NCBI RefSeq assembly: GCF_028372415.1
Contig: NC_092872.1
Span: 389,382,853-389,446,852 of the forward strand
Source of the DNA: Notamacropus eugenii
Taxonomy: Eukaryota; Chordata; Mammalia; Diprotodontia; Macropodidae
Length of the DNA stretch: 64,000 bases
Direction of reading: 5' to 3'
Under the pieces are notes generated by a model. That model was given only the letters and a program-made list of their open reading frames with translations. It was not told the origin of the DNA and did not search any database. Position 1 is the stretch's first letter; every line of letters starts with the position of its first letter. The position numbers and the translations under genes are program-made. Positions 57,197 through 64,000 of the stretch are shown here, one piece after another.

Positions 57197-59990
57197 ATTT
57201 AATCAGAAGACAAAGCCAAGATAGTGGAGCAGAATGAAGCAATGCAGTCGAGCTCCCGTCCACAACTCCTCCAAACAGATCTATAAAATGTACTAGACTC
57301 AATGAATCTTCATGGAGAAATTCAGAAAAAAGTCAGTGACTCCTTTTTTTCCAGTCCAATTTGGCATGAGGAGATAAAGAGAGAGGTCTACAGGTAATAG
57401 GGACATGGTTGAGCCAGGAGCAAATGTTGAGGAGCACTTTAGGGTCCAGGGAGAGCTGAACATCAGCACAAAAGGAAGTCCCAGGCCCATACTAGAGGAT
57501 GCTCAGACCCACACAGGGACACTACAATGAGGACAGGTGCCAACTAGAATTACCTAGTGCAGGTCACAGATCCAAGGCAAAGTAAGAAGGGCACCTGCAT
57601 ATAGGAATGGCATTCCCTGGTAGGGAGACCCTGAGTTGTGTAGCAAGAAAAAAGAAAATTCAGAAGCCAGCAGCAGCATCGATGACTCAGACCCCAATCT
57701 CTGAGCAGGGCACTGCTTCCAGCATCTTGCCCAGCTGGCAGAGGAATAACCAAGGCAGGAAAGTAAGACCAAAGGAGAACCAATAATGCTGCCACTTTGA
57801 ACCAACAGAGCTGTTCTGCTAGGTAACAGGGCGGAGTCTAGCAGTAGCCCACTCTTGCAGACTCAAACCCAGATCAGAATCTTGCAGAGTTCAGACCAGA
57901 GAGGCAGCAGTCAGTTCTACTTTTCCCTGGAACAGACCTCTTTGGAAGCACTGAAAGTTTCCAAGTCCCCAGCCTATCCCTGAGATCCTGGAACAACAAA
58001 ACACTCCATATCCCAAGAAAACAGCAACAGGACTAACTCAAACATTCCCTCCATAAGTGTGGCAGAACCCAGCCCTAACAAGTCGGAAGTCAGGAAGGAG
58101 GTTGGAAGAATGGGAATGGGGGAAACAACTTGACCATAATGAGCTTTTATGGTGGTAAGGACACTCAACATATAAATGAGGAAGAGAATGCTTCCAAAAC
58201 ACCTACAAGCAATGCCTCAGAGAAATGTACAGTTTGGGCACAAACTCAACTAGAATTCCTGGAAGAGATGAAGTAAGGTTAAAGAGTTAAAGAAAGAGTT
58301 AAAAAAATGTCTTTATAAGTGAAATGTGCTTCAGGAAAAAACTGAAAAAGAAATGGTAGTTATGGAGGACAGAATCAGAAAAGAAGTGAATGGCTTGGAA
58401 TAAGAAGAATAAAATCTTACCCACCAGCACCCTGAAAATCATAATGGACCAAACAAAAGCCAATGTCTTCATGAGGCAAAAGAAATGTTAAAACAAAGTC
58501 AAAGGGTGGAAAAAAATGGGAAAAATGTAAAGTATCTCACAGCAAAAACAACTGAACTGAAAAACTGATCAAAGAAAAAAAAAACATTGCACTATGTCAA
58601 CAGCATGATCAGAAAAAGATCCTAGACATACTATTACAAGAGCTCTTGAAAGAAAACTACCCACCTCTCTCAGAACCAGAGAGCAAAGCAGAAACAGAAT
58701 CCACAAAGCACCTCCTGAAAGAAACCAAAAAATTAAAACTCCCAGGAACATCACTGCCAAAATCCAGAGCATCTAGTTCAAAGAAAAAATAACAGACGGA
58801 GTCAGAGAGAAAGAATTCAAGTACCAAGGAGTCAGTCAAGATCACACATGATTAAACAACTACTACTATAAAGCAGCAGAGAACTTAGGACACGACATTC
58901 CAGAAAGCAAAGGATATGGGCTGAGAGCAACTTATCCAGCAAAACTGAGTATAATGCTATGGGAAAAGAATGGGTCTTTAACGAAATGGAGGGCATCCAA
59001 GCATTTCTGATGAAAAGATCAGAACTGTGGAGAAACTTTAAAGTGCAAACACAGGAGTGAAGAGAAATATAAAAAGGTAAACATGAATGAATAATAATTA
59101 AAGAACAAAAAAAGACAAACTCCTTACAATTCAAATGACACACGCAGAGATGACACGTGTGCCCTCTGAACCCTGTCATCACAAGGGTTCATAAAAAGGA
59201 ATCAAATTAGGCAAGGTCTGTGAATGGTTCTGTTATGTCTTGATGATCTTAATGGAAATTAAGATGAAAAGAGAAGGGAAGAGAAATATATTTGGGGGTG
59301 GAGGAAGGGAAAGAAAGGTTAGAGAAAATTGTCTCACATAATCAAAGTGCACAAGTAAATATCTATACAAACAAGGTTAGGAGAGAGGCTGACACTTGAA
59401 CCTCACCCTCATCTGAGTTGATCAAAATAGGAGCAAACCCATGCACACATGCACTCACACACACAGCTGGGTACAGAAATACATGTCCTTCAAGGGATAA
59501 ATAGCAAGGAATTGGCAGAAGAGAAGCAGAAGAATTAGAAGGAATGGAGTAAAGGATTAGTTCTAAGCAAAATAAAACTCTTGAGGAGTTTGTAATAAAC
59601 TCTTATTTATGGCTCTTTTTGAGGTGGCAGAGAATGGGAATTTGAGGGTGTACCCACAATTTGGGGAATGGATGAACAAATTATGGTATATAAATGTGAA
59701 AAAATATTATTGTGTTGAATTCTTTAATCAGTGTAATGACCAACTAGGATTTTAGAGGTCCACTAAGGAAACATGTTACCCACCTCCTCATCTAAAGAAG
59801 AATTCAGGATGCAGAACATGGCCAGTGTGAAAATTTGTTCTGATCAACTATACCTATTTGTAATGGGTTTTTTCTCATGTTCTTAATTGGGAGAGAGGGA
59901 GGGTATGAAGATTAAGGTAGGTGGATGAAAAGATGGATCTAGGCTGATATAAAATATCAAAATGTTAATAAAAATTTCCAAAATAGGGCT
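57197..59990 (+). mobile_element. HAL1 (half-L1), plus strand, near full length
   Basis: The 5' end at about 57200 is GACAAAGCCAAGATAGTGGA. A 5' UTR and decayed ORF1 follow, whose C-terminal block lies at 58.8-59.05 kb (CAGCAAAACTGAGTATAATG, AGCATTTCTGATGAAAAGAT). Inter-ORF purine-rich DNA comes next. At about 59635 the text goes directly to the L1 3' UTR (TTGGGGAATGGATGAACAAA, CATGTTACCCACCTCCTCAT) and ends near 59990. No ORF2, as in the element at 1-2298. Confidence 0.8.
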
Positions 59991-61143
59991 GGGGGAGAGA
60001 TAGGTAGGTTAAGGAATAGGAAGGTAGAAGTAAAGCAGAAGAGTGAGGAGAGATAAGGTATATAGGGTGAAAAGAATAATGAGGAAAAATAGGGAGGAGA
60101 AAAATACATACATAATTATAACTTAGAATATGAATGTGATGAATTTGCCCACAAAATGGAAATGGATAGCAGATTAAAATTTGAATTCAACAATATGTAG
60201 CTTTCAGGAAACACTACAAAAATGAAATACACAAAAAGATTTTTAAAAAAGGTAGGAGTAGAGTTTATTATGTAAAAAAAAAAGTAGGGGCAATAATCAT
60301 GATCTCAGATAAAGTTAAAACTAAAATAGATTTAATCAAAAGAGAAAAGGTAGGAAAACAACACTATATGTCAGCAATATTATTCTATATTGCTTTAGGC
60401 CATTTAAGATTAACCAGATGGTATAAAATACCTGAGAGTATACCTGTCAAAACAGGAATAGGAACCATATGAACATAAACACAAAACACTTTTCATACAA
60501 ATAAAGTCAGATCAAAATAACTGAAGTAATATTTATTGTTCATGGGTAGGTAAAATCAATATAATTAAAAATTACAATTTTACTTAATCTATTTATTCAA
60601 TGCCATCCCAATTAAATTACTAAAAAAAATCTTACTGAGTTAGAAAAAATAATAATATTCATTTGCAAGAACTAAAGGTCAGGATCTTCAAAGAAACCAG
60701 GGGAAAAAAGACGTAAATGAAGCAGATTCAGCAATATCAGACCTTAAAATATATTATAAGGTGAAAGCATTGTTGAAGTACTAAATAAATAATTTTGATT
60801 ACTTTAAATTTTTCTTACATAAATAAAACCTATGTAGCCAAGAATAAAAGGAATGCAGACAATTGGGGAAAAAACTTTCACAGACAATTTCTCAGATAAG
60901 ATGTGACTGTGTTGGAATATTGCTGTGGTGTAGAAAACAATTAGCGGGTTGATTTAGGAAAACATGGAAAGACCTGGACATATGAAGATGCTATCCACCT
61001 TCAGAGAAACAGATGACAAGCGGAAATAAGCACAGTACAGTCTTACATATGTGAGTGGACACGTGGACATGTTTATAGATATCTATCTATCTATCTATAT
61101 ATCTATATATATCTATATCTATCTATATATCTATATATATCTA

Positions 61144-61202
<59 letters not shown>

Positions 61203-61320
61203 ATATATATATATATATATATGCGTTTGTGTATCCATGCTTAAATGCAGCCTTTTTTAGGGTGGGGGAGAAGGGAGGGAGAAAAAATAAAGTAAAAAGT
61301 GCAGAAAACAAAAGAAAACC
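59990..61320 (+). mobile_element. L1 remnant: inter-ORF, ORF2 endonuclease and ORF2 C-terminal pieces
   Basis: Inter-ORF purine-rich DNA (59990-60120) leads to endonuclease-like text (GAIIMISDKVKTKIDLIKRE at about 60.28-60.35 kb, matching the GVAILISDK block of L1 ORF2). A later ORF2 block reads ATGCCATCCCAATTAAATTA (60600) and SAISDLKIYYKVKALLKY (60.73 kb). It is collapsed by internal deletions and carries the microsatellite near its 3' end. Confidence 0.65.
61070..61222. repeat. (TATC)n / (TA)n microsatellite
   Basis: Interrupted TATC/TATA repeats from about 61075, an uninterrupted run of about 14 ATCT units at 61145-61202, then (AT)n to 61222. It is long and pure enough to be polymorphic. 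Confidence 0.95.
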
Positions 61321-64000
61321 TACAAGGAAGCAAAGAAAAGCTGGGCAGTTTTGAAAACAATGTGTAATATTTATTAGGTAGGTTTTCTTGAAATGGAAAT
61401 TTATTATTTTATATTGAGTCCTCTCATGTTCTGCCATGTACATGGCAATATTTATTTTTCTTCTCATTTTTCTTTTAAGTTTAAAACAAATTTTATAATT
61501 TACCAAAAAAATAAGAAAGAAAAGGAAAAATAATTACAAAACAATAAGTTCACAAATACCAATTTAAGAACCCATCTTCTATAGGTAGTTCGGACTTTTT
61601 AAAACTTTATTCAAAAATGCTGGGCTGTGGAAGCCCAATATATCATTTGAGAAACTCTGTAAACCAAATGTAAAAGTCAATGAAGCAGAATTTTCACACT
61701 GGCAGGGAAGTTTTACCACTAATGGAAAGACCTTGGCCTAAGGACAAAATGATACACTCCACACACAACATTCAAAGGCAGGTAATACTGAAACTATCCC
61801 TGTCATTTCAACCATCTGAGGGATAGCATAAAAAAACTGTATGTATAATACTAATTTTCCAAGTGCATGTATAAATATCCATACATATACATAGTATGAT
61901 GAATACACTACAGATCTCATTTACCTTGTTAAAGATTAACACTAGAAAGTGAGTAAAGATTCTTCATCTGCCTTTTTCTACTGCAATTAACTCTGGTCTT
62001 AAAAAGGAAGAGAAATTATACTGCAACTAATTTACCAAGAAACTGGTGAAAAGAATGTTGACTTTGCTGCTTACTTTGTGACTTTGGTCAAGTCATTCAA
62101 TGTCTCTGTCTCAGTTTCCACACCTATAAAACCAGGGAGTCAGATCAGACGACCCTATGCAAGTCCTTCAACCTCTATGGATCTCAGGGTCTCCTCAGGA
62201 CTAAACTGCTAACTACTGGAACTTCAATCACAGGTATCCTATGATTTAAAAAAAAGAAATCACACATCCTTTTTAGTGATGTTCCCCCCAAAATCATAGG
62301 TCCTTTGTGTTTGTACATGGAATTGCAACGTAAAAGCTAGAAGGAACTTTAACCATCTTTTTGTACAACTTCCCCATACCCTATAGAAGACACAGGGTCA
62401 GAGAACCAAAAGACTAAGTTGAGACTACAGAGCCCAAGGCTAAGTATAGGATACTCTAACAGTCAGACTTTATCTCTTTTACTATAGCTAATTATGTACC
62501 TTAAAAGTACAGACTAGTGAAAGAGAATGTTTATTCTATATGAAGACAATAATGTAACATTTATGTAACACTTGAAAATTTGCAGTGTACTTATATTCAC
62601 ATACACTATCTCATCTAATCCTTATAACAATCCTTGGAGTCTCAGAGAGATAAAATACCTTGCTAAGGGGCCACACAGAATCAGTATCAGGAGTTGGCCA
62701 AGTCTTCCAGGGCTTTGTTCCATAATACCTCACTGCATGAATGTAAATTTTCAGTGCCAACTCTGTAATACAGAAGTTGATAAGTAATAGACCTTTTAGG
62801 CAACAAACATACATTCTGCTTAGAAGAAGTGGGGGAGGAGACAGGGATAGCAAGGTGATTGGAGATCAACCTTTTAACCTCTTTTTAATAACCCCAACTC
62901 AAGAGCTAATAATTACCACAGAGCTTGGCACATACTAGGCATTTAATAAGTGCTTACTGGCAAAGGATATGATCTACCAAAGTTATACCAGTTATATTCT
63001 ATAACAAAACAATATCAGCAAGTGGAGAAATACCTTATTATATATAACTCTGGTGGAAATAAACTATCCATCAAAAAGGAAGGCTGAATTTAGGGCCTAA
63101 GACTTGTAGTTACTTTCCTATTTCAAACACTCCATCCTTAATGGTAAAATGATCCCTTCTCTAGGCCTCAGTTTCCACCTCTGTTAAAATAAGAGGGCCA
63201 GACTAGATCCCCAGTTCTTGAGATGCATAACTTTTAAATATTTTGATGTGTATTTCAATACAATTGATTCTCTTTATAATCCCATTATGTGCTGAGTTTA
63301 AAAACATGATTCTAAGGTGTCCACAGACTATACCACACTTCCAAAAGATGTCTGTGACACATCTTTAACCTTTGAATCAAATGGTCTCTAAGGTTCCTTA
63401 GAGCTCAAAAGTTCTGGATGTCGTTGCTGTGGTATTTTAATACTACAGACATAGTTCTAATTTTACGTAAGTGGACTAATCTACATATCATGCAATGCAA
63501 ATCTGTCCTCTGACTAGCGGAGGAAAGGAGAGGTAAGGGGACTGGCATATGGCTCCGGGACATGGGGAAGTGGGGGGGATAGGAGGGTAGGCAGTACTGG
63601 AGCTAGCCACCTGGGGGGGCCTGGTCATAACCAAGAGAAAGAACATGGGCTAACACAAGGGAGGTGGACATGGCCAGAAGGGTCAGGCAAACACAGGGCC
63701 CAGGGACAGACACATGGTACCTGAACACAGCACCCTCAGTACAGACAGAAGGCAGACAAAGAGCAGACTCTCAGGAAGTGAACAGAGTGGAGGCAAGGTC
63801 TCTCTCAGGTTGCAGGTCTTAAGCCAAATCCTCCAGTGGCAACAGAGGTCCATTCTGCTTTCACTTAGAGGGGACATTTTAAGGATTTTTCTGTTAAAGT
63901 TTTTTTTTGTTGTTTTTGGTGGGGAGGTCAAAGGGCAGGAGTGGAGAGTAAGCACAGTACAATGCATAACAAAGTTTAGCATAGGTGTTTTTTGGAACGT
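61320..64000. other. Intergenic, repeat-poor; possible 3' region of a convergent gene
   Basis: Contains MIR-like pieces (62040-62215, 62545-62715, 63130-63230), an L2 end (62895-62960) and a family B copy (63232-63390). A minus-strand AATAAA lies at 61611-61606. In human the next gene beyond TTC1 is PWWP2A in opposite orientation; no PWWP2A coding text was recognised here, so a 3' UTR reading is inference only. Confidence 0.3.
63232..63392 (+). repeat. Interspersed repeat family B, copy 4
   Basis: AATATTTTGATGTGTATTTC, AATACAATTGATTCTCTTTA, TAAAAACATGATTCTAAGGT and GTCTGTGACACATCTTTAAC are the family B blocks in the orientation of 16985-17168. Confidence 0.65.

Noticed and set aside
58832..59182. 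116-codon minus-strand frame, membrane-like
   Set aside because: Antisense of the HAL1 ORF1 C-terminal region.
61076..61222. CRISPR-like or structured tandem array
   Set aside because: Simple tetranucleotide microsatellite; no spacers and a eukaryotic setting.

Overview
This is a stretch of marsupial (metatherian) nuclear DNA. It is AT-rich, intron-dominated and packed with marsupial-type interspersed repeats: HAL1/L1 elements, L2 and CR1/L3 LINEs, RTE-tailed SINEs and tRNA-derived CORE-SINEs. The species cannot be named from the sequence alone. Nothing resembles a bacterial, phage or CRISPR system.

The one functional gene is the 3' two-thirds of TTC1 (tetratricopeptide repeat protein 1), on the + strand. 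Six coding exons (8523-8583, 12759-12871, 16481-16517, 21256-21404, 33223-33277, 39939-40075) join in frame into 183 residues ending in a stop. All have AG/GT boundaries. They cover the three TPR motifs and the whole C-terminus. A 3' UTR follows, with AATAAA at 40564. The promoter and the exons for the N-terminal ~110 residues lie left of the window.

Layout. 1-2298: a minus-strand HAL1 (half-L1) lacking ORF2, inside a TTC1 intron. 2300-40600: TTC1 introns with old L2, MIR-like, RTE, CR1/L3 and L1 fragments, several of them nested. Two zones (about 33.3-36.6 kb and 38.4-39.9 kb) are largely repeat-poor. 40600-61300: the intergenic region, built largely of L1/HAL1. It includes a nest at 46.57-50.94 kb where an L1 carries both an RTE-tailed SINE (with target-site duplication) and a dead processed copy of GDI2 inside its ORF1. 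Further nested L1 3' ends lie at 53.2-55.1 kb, a second HAL1 at 57.2-60.0 kb, and a (TATC)n microsatellite at 61.1 kb. 61300-64000: repeat-poor DNA with a reverse-strand AATAAA at 61606, possibly the 3' end of a convergent neighbour (PWWP2A in the human order). That last point is inference only.

Two things deserve a second look: the GDI2 retrocopy sitting in an L1 ORF1, and a phase-compatible candidate alternative terminal exon of TTC1 at 39570-39661. No undescribed biological system was found. Repeat family names come from remembered consensus features; edges are usually good to about 10-30 bases, and exact only where a target-site duplication is given.
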